Assembly: GCA_021805205.1 (NCBI GenBank)
Contig: JAJZFV010000002.1
Span: 124,001 to 188,000, forward strand
Source: Actinomycetes bacterium
GTDB lineage: Bacteria; Actinomycetota; Acidimicrobiia; Acidimicrobiales; Acidimicrobiaceae
Direction of reading: 5' to 3'
DNA length: 64,000 nucleotides
The stretch's first letter is position 1; each line of letters begins with the position of its first letter. The notes beneath the pieces were generated by a model. The model made no database searches. It saw nothing but the letters and a program-made list of their open reading frames with translations, and had not been told where the DNA came from. Made by a program: the position numbers and the translations under genes. Of the stretch, positions 1 to 9,842 are shown in pieces.

Positions 1-1
1 T

Positions 2-223
2 GACGTTGCTCACAACGAAAACGATCTAACCATTGCAAGGAAGTTGATCGTTGGCTCCGGCTCCATAGAAGAGTCGATTCAGATTGCTCAACGCTACTGC
101 GATGAGGCCGCTTCGATATCGAAAGAATTTGGAAATCCTACTGCGGACTACCTCGGTTCGATGGCAGATTCACTACTTTCCACAATTACCGATATCGCTC
201 GAGAGAGAGTAAAGTCCGCCTAA
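2..223 (+). CDS. Polyprenyl synthetase family protein, C-terminal fragment
   Basis: An open frame runs in from the left edge and ends at TAA 221-223, giving the last 73 residues of a protein. It contains GSGSIEESIQIAQRYCDEA followed by a helix with LGSMADSLL and a tail near DIARERV. This matches the end of all-trans polyprenyl diphosphate synthases, where helices after the second Asp-rich motif close the protein; the Asp-rich motifs themselves lie outside the window. Such enzymes extend allylic diphosphates with IPP for menaquinone or carotenoid side chains. The family call is moderately firm because only the least conserved part is visible; chain length and gene name cannot be assigned. Confidence 0.6.
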   Translation, partial: DVAHNENDLTIARKLIVGSGSIEESIQIAQRYCDEAASISKEFGNPTADYLGSMADSLLSTITDIARERVKSA

Positions 224-272
224 CTTCCCGACATCAGTGACAAATAGTCGTAGCTGGCGAATTTTGGATACT

Positions 273-755
273 TTAGGCTGCTTCCAACTCCTTGGAATCG
301 GCTCCAGAAAACATAAACTTATTGAAGATAAAAAATTTGCCTATCCAGAGTATTCCAAAGGCAAAGAGTGACGCCAAGTTCACAGCGAGAGCCGCACCGA
401 GGTGGGAAAAGTTGTGACTCTTTGCAAATCGGTCCGCAAATGCAACCGTGACCATGGAGACTGCTAGACCCAGAAAGGCTAGAGCCCAGAATGGAAATAC
501 TTCCTTCCAGAAATGCGACTTTCCACTCTTTCCCCACGCCCAATTTCTATTCATATAGTACGCCGGAACTGCGGAAACTCCGGTAGCTATTACGTTTGAA
601 GATGTAGCGCTGAATTTACGAAAGACCCCGTAGAGGATAAAGAGCGTAACTTGGGCCACAGCAACTGAAACTCCGGAGGTAACGACGTAACGGAAAGCCT
701 TAACATACTTACCATCAGCGCGGAATTCATTTAGTAAACTCTGATTTTCTGACAA
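273..755 (-). CDS. GtrA-family membrane protein
   Basis: A 160-residue protein with four hydrophobic segments at about residues 23-44, 52-68, 87-106 and 120-140. The family-typical polar turn NRNWAW at 70-75 lies between helices 2 and 3. GtrA/DPMS-type proteins are small four-helix membrane proteins thought to help flip or present polyprenyl-linked sugars for cell-envelope glycosylation. The gene converges on the polyprenyl synthetase fragment, which loosely fits polyprenol metabolism, but no glycosyltransferase partner is next to it. The sugar substrate cannot be inferred. Confidence 0.8.
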   Translation of the reverse strand: MSENQSLLNEFRADGKYVKAFRYVVTSGVSVAVAQVTLFILYGVFRKFSATSSNVIATGVSAVPAYYMNRNWAWGKSGKSHFWKEVFPFWALAFLGLAVSMVTVAFADRFAKSHNFSHLGAALAVNLASLFAFGILWIGKFFIFNKFMFSGADSKELEAA

Positions 756-970
756 ACCTATCTCCGGCCTTCAGTTTAAGCTAACCTCTCAATGCTATCC
801 GAAGTTATCGGAAATTCCGACGATCTGCTAAAGCAATCAATTTAGCTGCGCGATTGGCCTTTCATCGGAGCCAATCAAAATTGAAATTCACGCAGCCTCG
901 ATTGAATTGAACAGATCGCCACTTACAATTTCTCAAGGAGAGTTACGTCAGAACGTAGCTAAATGGATAT

Positions 971-1831
971 ATGACTGAAAGCCTAGAAAACCTAATTTCG
1001 ATCCTCGACCTAGAGCAGATTGAGGTGAACATCTTTAGGGGATACACTCCGGATGAAAAGCGAATCAGAGTATTTGGAGGCCAGGTAGCAGCTCAGGCGC
1101 TGATAGCTGCAGGAAGAACGGTAGACGGACTGTCAGTGCACTCGCTTCATGCCTACTTCTTGCGCCCTGGAGACACCAAAATTCCTATCGTCTACGTAGT
1201 CGATAGGATTCGTGATGGTAAGTCATTTGCAACTCGAAGAGTCGTCGCATACCAACACGGAGAAGCAATTTTCAACCTCTCCGCCTCCTTCCACAAAGAA
1301 GAGGTTGGAATAGACCATCAAATCAAAATGCCAGATGTTCCTCCACCCACCTCGCTTCCCACCTTCAAGGAGAAGATGGCCCCATTTGCCAGGAGAATGG
1401 GGGACTGGTATTCAAGGCCCAGACCTCTCGATCAGCGCTATGTTACCGAACCTAATATGTTCAAAACAGATTTACCGAGAGAACCCCTTCAGCGGGTTTG
1501 GGTTCGAGCAGATGGCACCCTCCCCGACGACCCCCTACTTCACGCCTGTGTCATTGCTTACGCCTCAGACATGACACTTTTGGATTCTGTGATGCTTCCG
1601 CACCAGATCTCATGGGACCAACCTGGGATCATGGTAGCCAGTTTGGACCACGCAATGTGGTTTCATCGCCCCTTTCGCGCCGATGAATGGTTCTTATACG
1701 ACCAGCAGAGCACAAACGCCTTTGGGGCACGAGGACTCGCCCGTGGCGAGATCTACTCCGAGGATGGAACTCTTTTAGTCTCGGTTGTGCAAGAGGGCCT
1801 CATCCGAATTACCGATCGCAATGCAATGTAA
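971..1831 (+). CDS. tesB: Acyl-CoA thioesterase II (TesB-like)
   Basis: A 286-residue double hot-dog thioesterase that hydrolyses acyl-CoA to free fatty acid and CoA. The E. coli TesB catalytic set Asp/Thr/Gln appears as D200 (in YASDMTLL), S224 (in ASLDHAM) and Q274 (in VVQEGL), with the same spacing as in E. coli. The N-terminal hot-dog carries GGQVAAQAL and HSLHAYFLRPG. A strong AAGGAG at 935-940 lies 30 nt before the ATG. A small hairpin (arms near 941-947 and 954-960) falls between them and could bring the two together, or the ribosome site may be weak. It is transcribed alone and ends at a shared terminator facing gltA. Confidence 0.92.
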   Translation: MTESLENLISILDLEQIEVNIFRGYTPDEKRIRVFGGQVAAQALIAAGRTVDGLSVHSLHAYFLRPGDTKIPIVYVVDRIRDGKSFATRRVVAYQHGEAIFNLSASFHKEEVGIDHQIKMPDVPPPTSLPTFKEKMAPFARRMGDWYSRPRPLDQRYVTEPNMFKTDLPREPLQRVWVRADGTLPDDPLLHACVIAYASDMTLLDSVMLPHQISWDQPGIMVASLDHAMWFHRPFRADEWFLYDQQSTNAFGARGLARGEIYSEDGTLLVSVVQEGLIRITDRNAM

Positions 1832-1838
1832 TTAATGC

Positions 1839-1877
1839 AAAAAGGGCGACACCAAGCAATTAGGGTGTCGCCCTTTT
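1839..1877. terminator. Bidirectional intrinsic terminator between tesB and gltA
   Basis: A perfect 14-bp inverted repeat (arms 1840-1853 and 1864-1877, GC core GGGCGACACC) with a 10-nt loop. The A-run on one side and T-run on the other serve both strands. It sits 8 bp after tesB and 21 bp after the convergent gltA, as expected for a shared terminator. Confidence 0.92.
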
Positions 1878-1898
1878 AGTTGCAGACCGTTGAAGTTA

Positions 1899-3167
1899 CT
1901 ACCTCTGATCCATCGATACGTACTTACGCTCTCCCTCACCGGTATATAGCTGTCGAGGGCGGACGATCTTGAGATCTTGATCTAGCAGCTCAGACCAGTG
2001 CGATAGCCAACCGGAGATACGTGGTATTGCAAAGAGGACTGGGAACATGTCCACCGGGAATCCCATGGCTTGGTAGATGAGTCCGGAGTAAAAGTCCACA
2101 TTTGGGTACAGCTTGCGCGAGACGAAGTAGTCGTCCTTTAGAGCTACATCCTCCAGCTTTAGCGCGATGTCAAGGAGTGGATTTTTTCCCGTTACCTCGA
2201 AGACATCGTATGCAACCTTTTTGATGATTCTAGCTCGCGGGTCATAGTTCTTATAGACCCGGTGGCCAAAGCCTTGAAGGCGGCCGCGCCCCTCTTTTAC
2301 ACCTTGAATAAACGAGTCTACGTTATCGATAGAACCGATCTCGGTCAACATCTTGACAACCGCCTCATTAGCTCCACCGTGGCGTGGTCCATAGAGCGCC
2401 GCACATGCAGCTGCTGCAGAGGAGTAGGGATCGGCATGTGCTGATCCAGCGGTTCTCATCGCAGTAGTGGAGCAGTTTTGCTCGTGATCGGCGTGGAGGA
2501 TAAACAGGACATCGATCGCCTTTGTCAAAGCTGGGTTTGCCTCGTAGCGTGGCTCTGCTACCTTCCACATCATCGACAGGAAGTTGGCAGCAAAAGGTAG
2601 CTCATTGTCTGGATAGACGAATGGCATACCGACACTAAAGCGATGCGCAGCAGCCGCCAAGGTCGGCATCTTCGCAATGAGTCTGACTATCTGCTTTTCT
2701 CTCGACTCTGCGTTGTAGATGTCTTTGGCGTCTAGGTAGAAGGTTGATAGTGCTGCAACTGCCGAGACCAACATACCCATTGGATGGGCATCGTAGTGGA
2801 AGCCCTCTAGGAATCGCTTGCGAACGTTCTCGTGGATAAAGGTGTGGTGAGTTACCTCTCGTACCCAAGCATCGTACTGCTCTTTGTTGGGAAGTTCACC
2901 CTTGAGAAGAAGGTAGGCTACCTCGAGGTAGGTCGACTCCTCTGCCAATTGCTCAATCGGGTACCCACGGTATCGCAGAATTCCTTCATCACCATCGAGG
3001 TATGTGATCGAACTTTCACACATAGCAGTAGTCGTTAAACCGGAATCGTAAAACCACAGCCCTGGCAACATCGAGCGCCACGCGTCACTCGACACCCCGC
3101 CGTCTTTAATTGGAATCTCTACGGACTTGCCAGTTCGGTTATCCGTGATAGTAATTGACTCTGGCAC
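1899..3167 (-). CDS. gltA: Citrate synthase
   Basis: A 422-residue type I citrate synthase, condensing oxaloacetate and acetyl-CoA to enter the TCA cycle. Both catalytic histidines are in recognisable motifs (HADHEQNCSTTAMR and GFGHRVYKNYDPRA), and the late Asp motif is present (NVDFYSG). The N-terminus has the short beta-rich segment (ITITDNRTGKSVEIP) typical of the hexameric bacterial and actinobacterial type. The start is GTG with a GGAGG about 10 nt upstream. It is monocistronic. Distinguishing it from 2-methylcitrate synthase is not absolute by eye, but the N-terminal domain and length fit true citrate synthase. Confidence 0.93.
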   Translation of the reverse strand: MPESITITDNRTGKSVEIPIKDGGVSSDAWRSMLPGLWFYDSGLTTTAMCESSITYLDGDEGILRYRGYPIEQLAEESTYLEVAYLLLKGELPNKEQYDAWVREVTHHTFIHENVRKRFLEGFHYDAHPMGMLVSAVAALSTFYLDAKDIYNAESREKQIVRLIAKMPTLAAAAHRFSVGMPFVYPDNELPFAANFLSMMWKVAEPRYEANPALTKAIDVLFILHADHEQNCSTTAMRTAGSAHADPYSSAAAACAALYGPRHGGANEAVVKMLTEIGSIDNVDSFIQGVKEGRGRLQGFGHRVYKNYDPRARIIKKVAYDVFEVTGKNPLLDIALKLEDVALKDDYFVSRKLYPNVDFYSGLIYQAMGFPVDMFPVLFAIPRISGWLSHWSELLDQDLKIVRPRQLYTGEGERKYVSMDQR

Positions 3168-3377
3168 TTTCTATTGGCCTCCATCATTCGAGCGGTTCAT
3201 ATTTTAGACTCGACCCACCTTGGCCATTTGCCAACTCTGATCGATACTCTGTCTAAGACTAAACAAAATTGTCTGCCAACGACAAATCATAGGATCTAAT
3301 TCAAACCTACGGTATGTCATTCGCATTTCAGACCAAAACCTAGACGCCATCAGCTCCATCTGGTAGCATCAAAACTC

Positions 3378-3818
3378 ATGGGTCGACGCATAAGTACATA
3401 TTTAAATTTTGAAGGGACCTGCGAGGAGGCTTTTAGCTTTTACGCCAACGCCTTCGAAGTCAACTTCAACTCGCAGATTGACCGCTTTAGCGGTCTCTCG
3501 CTTCCCGAAGGTGCTCCAAACTTTGACCCATCGGAAGCGAATTTAGTCCTCCACACTCAACTCGAGATAGTTCCGGGCCATCTGATACACGGCACTGACA
3601 TGCTCAAGTCCATGGGTCACGAGTTGCGAGTCGGAAACAATACCACTATCAGCATTGACTTTGACGACAAAGAAGATCTCGATCGGGTCTTCAACGCCCT
3701 TTCACTAGAATCCACAGAACGCGTCGATCCTATTGTCCAAATGTGGGGCGCATACTGGGCGGTGCTTCTAGATCGGTACAAGATCCGTTGGATGTTCAAC
3801 GCCCCTTTAAGCAAGTAG
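3378..3818 (+). CDS. VOC-superfamily PhnB/YjdN-like protein
   Basis: A 146-residue single-domain protein opening with ISTYLNFEGTCEEAFSFYANAF, the usual start of PhnB/YjdN-type VOC proteins (older label: 3-demethylubiquinone methyltransferase-like). It continues with HTQLEIVPGHLIHGTD and the paired beta-alpha-beta pattern ending in WGAYWAVLLDRYKIRWMFN. Members bind small ligands or metals; few have a proven reaction, so no substrate is assigned. It stands alone, converging on the GNAT gene downstream, with an inverted repeat between the two. Confidence 0.82.
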   Translation: MGRRISTYLNFEGTCEEAFSFYANAFEVNFNSQIDRFSGLSLPEGAPNFDPSEANLVLHTQLEIVPGHLIHGTDMLKSMGHELRVGNNTTISIDFDDKEDLDRVFNALSLESTERVDPIVQMWGAYWAVLLDRYKIRWMFNAPLSK

Positions 3819-3849
3819 CGACGCTTTCAAAGACAAGAATTCTCGATAA

Positions 3850-3888
3850 CGAAGGTACACCTCCGAAGCGGTCAGACGCGTACCTTCG
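3850..3888. terminator. Inverted repeat, possible terminator between convergent genes
   Basis: Arms CGAAGGTAC (3850-3858) and GTACCTTCG (3880-3888) form a 9-bp stem, extendable with a bulge, around a 21-nt loop between the VOC and GNAT genes. A weak T-run follows on the + strand. The long loop makes terminator activity uncertain. Confidence 0.4.
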
Positions 3889-3915
3889 GTTTGAGAAGAT
3901 TTTGAAGTAAGTGAC

Positions 3916-4362
3916 CTACAAATCTCCCTCACTCTTAGGGCTATAGCGATAGACGTTGGTCTTTCGAAGTTCAAATCCCTCCCTAACATAGAGTCGGTTC
4001 GCGGCCTCGCGATCGGGACGAGAGGTTAGGTCGATGCTCTTTGCACCTCTGGCAGAGGCGATCTCGTTGGCCCTCTGGACTAGCAGAGCGCCGACTGATT
4101 TTCCTCGGGCGCTCTCATCTACGACGACGTCTTCTATCCAAGCTCGAATACCGGTCGGGATACGAAAAACTACGAGAGTAAGCATTCCAACAGCAGTATT
4201 GGCATCGTCTCTCGCAACAATCAAAGTCGCATCGCGATCGGCGATAATCTCCGATAGATTGTCTTTTGACATAGGTCCAGATGATCGAGACAGCTGCGGA
4301 ATCAAACGATTGAGCTCCTCAAGCAGTAACTCCGAGAACTCTTTAGCTATTTCAATATGCAA
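3916..4362 (-). CDS. GNAT-family N-acetyltransferase
   Basis: An acetyltransferase of about 148 residues. The acetyl-CoA pyrophosphate loop reads DESARGKSVGALLVQRAN, preceded by the beta-4 strand RAWIEDVVVDE and followed by the C-terminal AANRLYVREGFE signature. The acceptor is unknown. The start is set at TTG 4362 because a GGGGGA lies 8 nt before it; an upstream TTG at 4380 is also in frame but would place that Shine-Dalgarno inside the gene. It stands alone downstream of Nei2 on the same strand. Confidence 0.85.
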   Translation of the reverse strand: MHIEIAKEFSELLLEELNRLIPQLSRSSGPMSKDNLSEIIADRDATLIVARDDANTAVGMLTLVVFRIPTGIRAWIEDVVVDESARGKSVGALLVQRANEIASARGAKSIDLTSRPDREAANRLYVREGFELRKTNVYRYSPKSEGDL

Positions 4363-4461
4363 AACACTTCCCCCAAACAACTTCGTTCAAGATGTAATTA
4401 GCTTTTGGCTAATCGTCACCTTATAAAACTCTCTTTAGAGTAGTTCAAGGAGCAACTTAAG

Positions 4462-5262
4462 TCATAGTTGACAGTTAGGGCAGTAAAAGATCGGCCTCGG
4501 TACCCTTTCGCTGGGTGCGCCCATAACCTTTCGAATCACCTTTTTACCGCAAATATGACAGGGGAGTCCTCCACGGCCATAGACAAAAGTTCCCTCAACT
4601 TCATCGTCGAATATCCGTTTAAGATTCGAATTCTCCCTGGCATTGAAGTTAAGGTTGACACGAGCTACCTCTAGCATCGCTCCCAACTCTTCGACCGAGA
4701 TCGACGAGGCAGGGCGATAAGGCGAGATTCTCGTCTTGAATAGTGTCTCACAGCGATAGATATTTCCAATTCCAGATACGACCCGTTGGTCCAATAGGGC
4801 CTCACCTACTAAAACATCTTTCGAAAATTGTTTGAACCTTTCGAAGGCCACCTCGACGTCTATATCGCCTCTAATTAGATCAGAGCCAAGCTCTGTTCGA
4901 AAGGTTCCGAGCGTCCTCTCTACGCCTCTCCCAAGTTGTATCAGTGGAACATCGAAGGCTACTGCCACTACATCACCGGCTTCAATTATCGCCACCACAT
5001 TACGTGCAGATCTCTTCCATGTCACTCCATGAGAGTAGAGGTGCCACGTTCCAAACATCTTGGAGTGGGATCGCAAGATGACGTCTCCCTCAAAGACGAT
5101 AAAGAGATTCTTCCCTATAGAAGTGACATCGTCAATCTTCTTTCCTAGCAGGATCTCTTGTGCATATGGAACGGCTCGAATATAAATCTTCGTAACGCTC
5201 TTTTGAATCATGTAGCGTCCCAGATTCTCTGAAATTCGAAAGATGGTATCGCCCTCTGGCAC
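4462..5262 (-). CDS. nei2: Fpg/Nei-family DNA glycosylase, Nei2 type
   Basis: A 266-residue base-excision glycosylase/AP lyase. The N-terminus MPEGDT supplies the Pro nucleophile and Glu of the family, with the Nei2-like GDT rather than GPE. The helix-two-turn-helix region contains LLDQRVVSGIGNIYRCE. The C-terminal zinc finger has CxxC pairs (CHIC...YCPNC) and ends at once after it. It removes oxidised pyrimidines or purines. GTG start at 5262, six bases after the lhr stop, so it is translated as the second gene of an lhr-nei2 pair, an arrangement seen in other actinobacteria. Confidence 0.9.
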   Translation of the reverse strand: MPEGDTIFRISENLGRYMIQKSVTKIYIRAVPYAQEILLGKKIDDVTSIGKNLFIVFEGDVILRSHSKMFGTWHLYSHGVTWKRSARNVVAIIEAGDVVAVAFDVPLIQLGRGVERTLGTFRTELGSDLIRGDIDVEVAFERFKQFSKDVLVGEALLDQRVVSGIGNIYRCETLFKTRISPYRPASSISVEELGAMLEVARVNLNFNARENSNLKRIFDDEVEGTFVYGRGGLPCHICGKKVIRKVMGAPSERVPRPIFYCPNCQL

Positions 5263-5268
5263 CCTTAC

Positions 5269-8200
5269 CTACCTACTTGGGTTGTGAAAGTTTCGACCAG
5301 GTACAAATCCTCGGGGAGTCTCGACTAAACCCATCTCAGTGCAAAGTCTTCGGAGGGGACTCTCTGGTCCCAACTTTACATAGGTTTCCCCCTTACCTTC
5401 ACCATATCGTTCAAAGAGCATGGTAAGTGCGCGGGTCATAACTAACACGTCTAAATCTTCATCTTCAAAGGTTTCCACCAAAGTAGAAGAGGTGAGGTTG
5501 TAAAAGAGCTTAGGTACACCGTCGTCGAAGAATACAACCGAGCGTCGCCTAAATTGCGAACTTGTACGCTCAAGAACACGATCGCCGTAGTCGACCGCCT
5601 TTCCAAATGGATTCGCAGAGTCCTTCTCGAAGAGCCAGATGAGCGATCTAACACCTCTAGCTGTACCTCCGACTTCGCTGCGCATTAGATCTGCGACTGC
5701 AGGCCTCATATATTGAAGATGGCCCAACCGCTCCACGAAGACGCCCTTTACTAGGTGTCCGCTTGAAACTAATGTATCTAGCGACCTTCGGTACTTCGAA
5801 AACCCTCCTTGGATGCCAATCGTCGCAAACGACTTTGGAGTCAAAACTATCTGACGATCCACCAAGGAAAGTAGTAAGTCAACTTCAGTACCACTCGATT
5901 TCAAGAGGTCAAGCCGACGAAACCGTGCCGCCGCTAGGCCATCGCGCTCTCTTTCAATCGCGGCAGCAATTCCCCTTCTCAATCCACCCCTACGAATCGC
6001 GTTCCGAGAGCTACTTAATCCTCCGACGTGAAGCCGGGAGAGGCCATGCCTTATCAATTTCATCGAATCGCAAGTTAACTCCCCAGACCTAAGAGCCTCA
6101 ATCACCGTCGTGGTGTCACCATATTCATCATCTAAATCACTCAAGGAAAATGCCTCGCGCGACTTAGAAAGTTCCAAGAGCACGTCGCCATTTGACTCTC
6201 CGACCTTGGTTCTAAGTGGACCATCTAGAAAGTATCTAGCCAACTCAGGCGACAAGAAGGCGATCTCGCTCTTCGAACCGACTTTGTAGCGTGTAACGAC
6301 CGGAAGAAAGACCCCCATCCGAATCAATTCGTCGAGGTGTGTCGGCTGGTATCCGACCATCGAAGGTTGTAGCAGCTCCTCCTCCCATTCGGAAATGGAA
6401 AAGGAGTAGCCCTCATGACCGTAGAGAAGCTCTCCGACCGACTCCAAAGAACTTGACGACGGACCAACCCGACGAACTCTAGAGACAACGAACTTCGAGA
6501 ACTCGAAGAGCGGTATCGGGGCTAACGCCCCCTTTGCTATCTCAGATGATGCGATTCGTAGTGCCCTCAAAATATCGGAATCACAATATTCAATACCGAC
6601 AAATCCCGGAGTAAACCCACCCCTAAGCAGGTCTCCCCTTTCTACCGCGCTATCAAATAACTCCTCTACTAGGCGACGCTCTAAACCATAACGTTCTGCA
6701 AAAGATCCTACTGTAAAGGGCAAGTTCACCTTGGAAAAACGAAGGAGCAGCTTGTAAAGGGGGTCAGTTACCGGTTCCAAGAATTCGGTGGGGACAAACG
6801 AAGGAATTACCACTCCGAGGCCGTCTCGGTACTTGGAGCTATCAAGGGGAGTTATCAAACGCGCCTTTGCACCTATCTTCAATTGAATAACAGACCTTCG
6901 ATCAATTGCCCTTTGAACGAATTCATCAACATCAACTTCGGGTGCAAAGAGGCGGCGAATCTCATCGCGATCCAAATCACCAACGATCCCCAAAGTCCTA
7001 GATAGATCTTCGAGCGATGCCTTCGAATTGAGGCTTCCGAATCTCTTAATTCTCTCTTCAACCTCGACAAAGGCATCTATCTCTAAGAAAGAACGAAGTT
7101 CTCCTTCGCCAAGTAACTCTTGGAGCAGTTGGTGATCTAGAGAGAGGACTATTGACTTTCTTTCACCACTTGGGGCATCGCTATCGTAGAGAAAAGACGA
7201 CACATAGTTGTAGGCCAAAGTAGAGGAGAAGGGAGACGGACGAAGAACCATTCTGGGAGCTAGTCCGATCCGGCCATCCGCAATCTCCCTCAATATGTCC
7301 TTGAGGGCATCGAGATCATATGCGCTACTTAGTAGTTCACGCACTGTTTCATAGGTAACCGGGAAGTCTTGATCTTCGCCAAGTCTTCCAAGAAGAGTAT
7401 TGGAACGCTGCCTCATGCGCCAAAGTGGCGTCCTTGAATTTGGTCGACCTTTCAAGATCATCAGTGACCTGTATGCGCAATCTCTGAAGGTGGATCCAAA
7501 GAGAGGGGTGGATGAAATTCCCGCTAGGAGCAGATCATCAACCTCCTTTTCATCAACTGCTATCAGGTCGCAGATCTCGTCAACCTCAGGGGTGGGTGAG
7601 CGGAATACAATTCCGTCGTTATCTGCAATAACAGAGATACTGTCGCCGTATGTTGCCAATATTCGTTCCGAGATAATCGTTGCCCAAGGTCGATTTACAC
7701 CAAGGCCAAACGGCGAAAGGACTACGACTCTGTACTCTCCGAAGTCATCCTTCATTATCTCGACTGGCATCCGCCTCGGAGTAGGTAGCCCCACCTCGCT
7801 AACGTGTTGTTCCCGCAAGTACTCTTCTAGGTTGCGGTAGAAGTCATCGTCTAAATTGAGCGATCCTCCCTTCTCAACCCGCTTCGAACGGGAGTAACCG
7901 CCATAGATCTCCAAGAGGCGTCTACCCAACTGACTACTTCGGCCGAGAGAATCACCTTTCCAAAATGGCATCTTTCCCGGAAGTCCAGCCGCTGGTTCGA
8001 CCTTGACTCCTACGTCGTCGATTGAGGTAATCCTCCATGAGGTCGATCCCAAGATAAATACTTCGCCGGGGCGTGACTCAAAGACCATCTCTTCATCAAG
8101 CTCACCTACCCGAGAACCGTCGGGCGCCGTGACTCGATAAAGGCCGCGTTCCACAATGGTTCCAATGTTACTCAAAACTGCAAGTCGAGCTCGTTTGGTG

Positions 8201-9735
8201 GGGCGAATCGTCATCGAAGCAATGTCTAAATCGATCAGAATCGGGAGGTAGGCCTCACCGTCACGATTTGCTTTACCACTCAACATCTCCAACACTTTGC
8301 GAAGAGCCCCATACGAGAGATCGCGATATGTATAGGTCGAACGCACTATCTTCAACAGGGTTTCAACATCTAAGTCGCGTTGATCTTGGTCGGCCTCAAG
8401 GGCCATAGATACGATCTGTTGCGCAAGCACGTCGAGAGCATTCTTAGGGACCGAGATCGCCTCGATCTCCTCCTCCATCATCATTAGTGCGGTGGCATAG
8501 CTAACTACTAGATCATGGCGATGCTTAGGAATAAAGACAGCCCTTGAAACCTCGCCGACTCTGTGGCTGGCGCGTCCAACTCTCTGTATTCCTGATGCGA
8601 CAGAATTGGGAGACTCTACCTGTATTACGAGGTCGACAAAGGCCATATCGATACCAAGTTCAAGACTGGAAGTGGCAACGAGAGCCTTCACCTCTCCTCT
8701 CTTTAGTCGATCTTCTATCTGGCTGCGGGTCTCCTTCGACATCGAACCGTGGTGAGCAAAGACGATCTCATCGCCCACCTCTTCATTGATTCGATTGGAT
8801 AGTCGCTCCGCCTGCCTCCGGGAATTTACGAAAATAATCGCCGAGTTAATTCCCTCCAGCCTCGCCACTATGGACTTGGCAATGTGGGGCCAGATCGAGA
8901 ATCTGATTAGGGGATCAGTGACAGCGCTTCCTGCCAGAAGTGGAGAGCCATCACTCGACGTTACCACGCCTCCGACGTCTGCCATATCCTCTACGACGCT
9001 GGTTAATTCGATCTCCATCTGGCGCCGACTCTTAGACGTAACGATCTTTACCGGCCTAGGAAGTGAACCCTCATCCACGCCACCTAAATAGCCCGCAACC
9101 TCTGATAGCGGCCTTTGCGTCGCAGATAGACCAATCCGAATTGGCCTATCGCCGCCAGTCCTGGCGACCAAGGAGTCTAAGCGCGCAAGTGATAGAGCAA
9201 GATGTGAACCACGTTTATTGGGGGCAAGTGCGTGTATCTCATCGATGATGACATAACGAAGCTGCTTTAGTGTTGAACTCGCCCTTGAGGATAACATCAG
9301 ATAGAGCGACTCTGGAGTAGTAATCAATATGTCAGGCGGGTTCTTGATCAGGCGACGCCTCTCTTTAGAGTCGGTATCACCACTTCGAACTCCAACATCT
9401 ATCGATACTTTGGCACCACCACTCGACCGTGCTAGGACTTCAATTCCTCGAAGGGGAGCCCGGAGATTTCGCTCTACATCAACTGCTAGCGCTTTGATTG
9501 GTGAGACGTACAACACCGTAGTTCCGTCGGGAGTACCTCCACTTACTACAAGTTCGTTGATGCATGCTAGAAATGCTGCAAGGGTCTTTCCTGAACCGGT
9601 AGGCGCTGAGATCAGCGTGTCAAATCCTTCAGAGATTGACTTCCATCCCTCAATTTGAATGTCAGTGGGAGCTTCAAAGCTTCTGGCAAACCACTCGCTC
9701 ACGATCGGAGTAAAGTTAGGCGGGAAAGATGACAT
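5269..9735 (-). CDS. lhr: Lhr-type long superfamily 2 ATP-dependent helicase
   Basis: A protein of about 1488 residues, full length for bacterial Lhr (roughly 1500). The core shows Walker A APTGSGKT (44-51), the DEIH box (165-168) followed by ALAPNKRGSHLALSL, GLSATQRPL, and motif VI QRVGRASHR. The winged-helix/beta-barrel module and a long Lhr C-terminal domain follow. Lhr is a 3'-to-5' helicase that prefers RNA:DNA hybrids and takes part in DNA damage responses, including interstrand crosslinks in mycobacteria. The ATG at 9735 (MSSFPPNF) fits family length better than an in-frame GTG at 9756. It is co-directional with nei2, 6 bp apart. Confidence 0.93.
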   Translation of the reverse strand: MSSFPPNFTPIVSEWFARSFEAPTDIQIEGWKSISEGFDTLISAPTGSGKTLAAFLACINELVVSGGTPDGTTVLYVSPIKALAVDVERNLRAPLRGIEVLARSSGGAKVSIDVGVRSGDTDSKERRRLIKNPPDILITTPESLYLMLSSRASSTLKQLRYVIIDEIHALAPNKRGSHLALSLARLDSLVARTGGDRPIRIGLSATQRPLSEVAGYLGGVDEGSLPRPVKIVTSKSRRQMEIELTSVVEDMADVGGVVTSSDGSPLLAGSAVTDPLIRFSIWPHIAKSIVARLEGINSAIIFVNSRRQAERLSNRINEEVGDEIVFAHHGSMSKETRSQIEDRLKRGEVKALVATSSLELGIDMAFVDLVIQVESPNSVASGIQRVGRASHRVGEVSRAVFIPKHRHDLVVSYATALMMMEEEIEAISVPKNALDVLAQQIVSMALEADQDQRDLDVETLLKIVRSTYTYRDLSYGALRKVLEMLSGKANRDGEAYLPILIDLDIASMTIRPTKRARLAVLSNIGTIVERGLYRVTAPDGSRVGELDEEMVFESRPGEVFILGSTSWRITSIDDVGVKVEPAAGLPGKMPFWKGDSLGRSSQLGRRLLEIYGGYSRSKRVEKGGSLNLDDDFYRNLEEYLREQHVSEVGLPTPRRMPVEIMKDDFGEYRVVVLSPFGLGVNRPWATIISERILATYGDSISVIADNDGIVFRSPTPEVDEICDLIAVDEKEVDDLLLAGISSTPLFGSTFRDCAYRSLMILKGRPNSRTPLWRMRQRSNTLLGRLGEDQDFPVTYETVRELLSSAYDLDALKDILREIADGRIGLAPRMVLRPSPFSSTLAYNYVSSFLYDSDAPSGERKSIVLSLDHQLLQELLGEGELRSFLEIDAFVEVEERIKRFGSLNSKASLEDLSRTLGIVGDLDRDEIRRLFAPEVDVDEFVQRAIDRRSVIQLKIGAKARLITPLDSSKYRDGLGVVIPSFVPTEFLEPVTDPLYKLLLRFSKVNLPFTVGSFAERYGLERRLVEELFDSAVERGDLLRGGFTPGFVGIEYCDSDILRALRIASSEIAKGALAPIPLFEFSKFVVSRVRRVGPSSSSLESVGELLYGHEGYSFSISEWEEELLQPSMVGYQPTHLDELIRMGVFLPVVTRYKVGSKSEIAFLSPELARYFLDGPLRTKVGESNGDVLLELSKSREAFSLSDLDDEYGDTTTVIEALRSGELTCDSMKLIRHGLSRLHVGGLSSSRNAIRRGGLRRGIAAAIERERDGLAAARFRRLDLLKSSGTEVDLLLSLVDRQIVLTPKSFATIGIQGGFSKYRRSLDTLVSSGHLVKGVFVERLGHLQYMRPAVADLMRSEVGGTARGVRSLIWLFEKDSANPFGKAVDYGDRVLERTSSQFRRRSVVFFDDGVPKLFYNLTSSTLVETFEDEDLDVLVMTRALTMLFERYGEGKGETYVKLGPESPLRRLCTEMGLVETPRGFVPGRNFHNPSR

Positions 9736-9842
9736 CCTTACTAAGCCTACTTCCACACCAAATCTATCGAAAGCACACCGTAATCTATATGTAAGGCGAA
9801 TTGCAACGACCTACTTATCATTCCTTGATAGCCTTAAGTGTT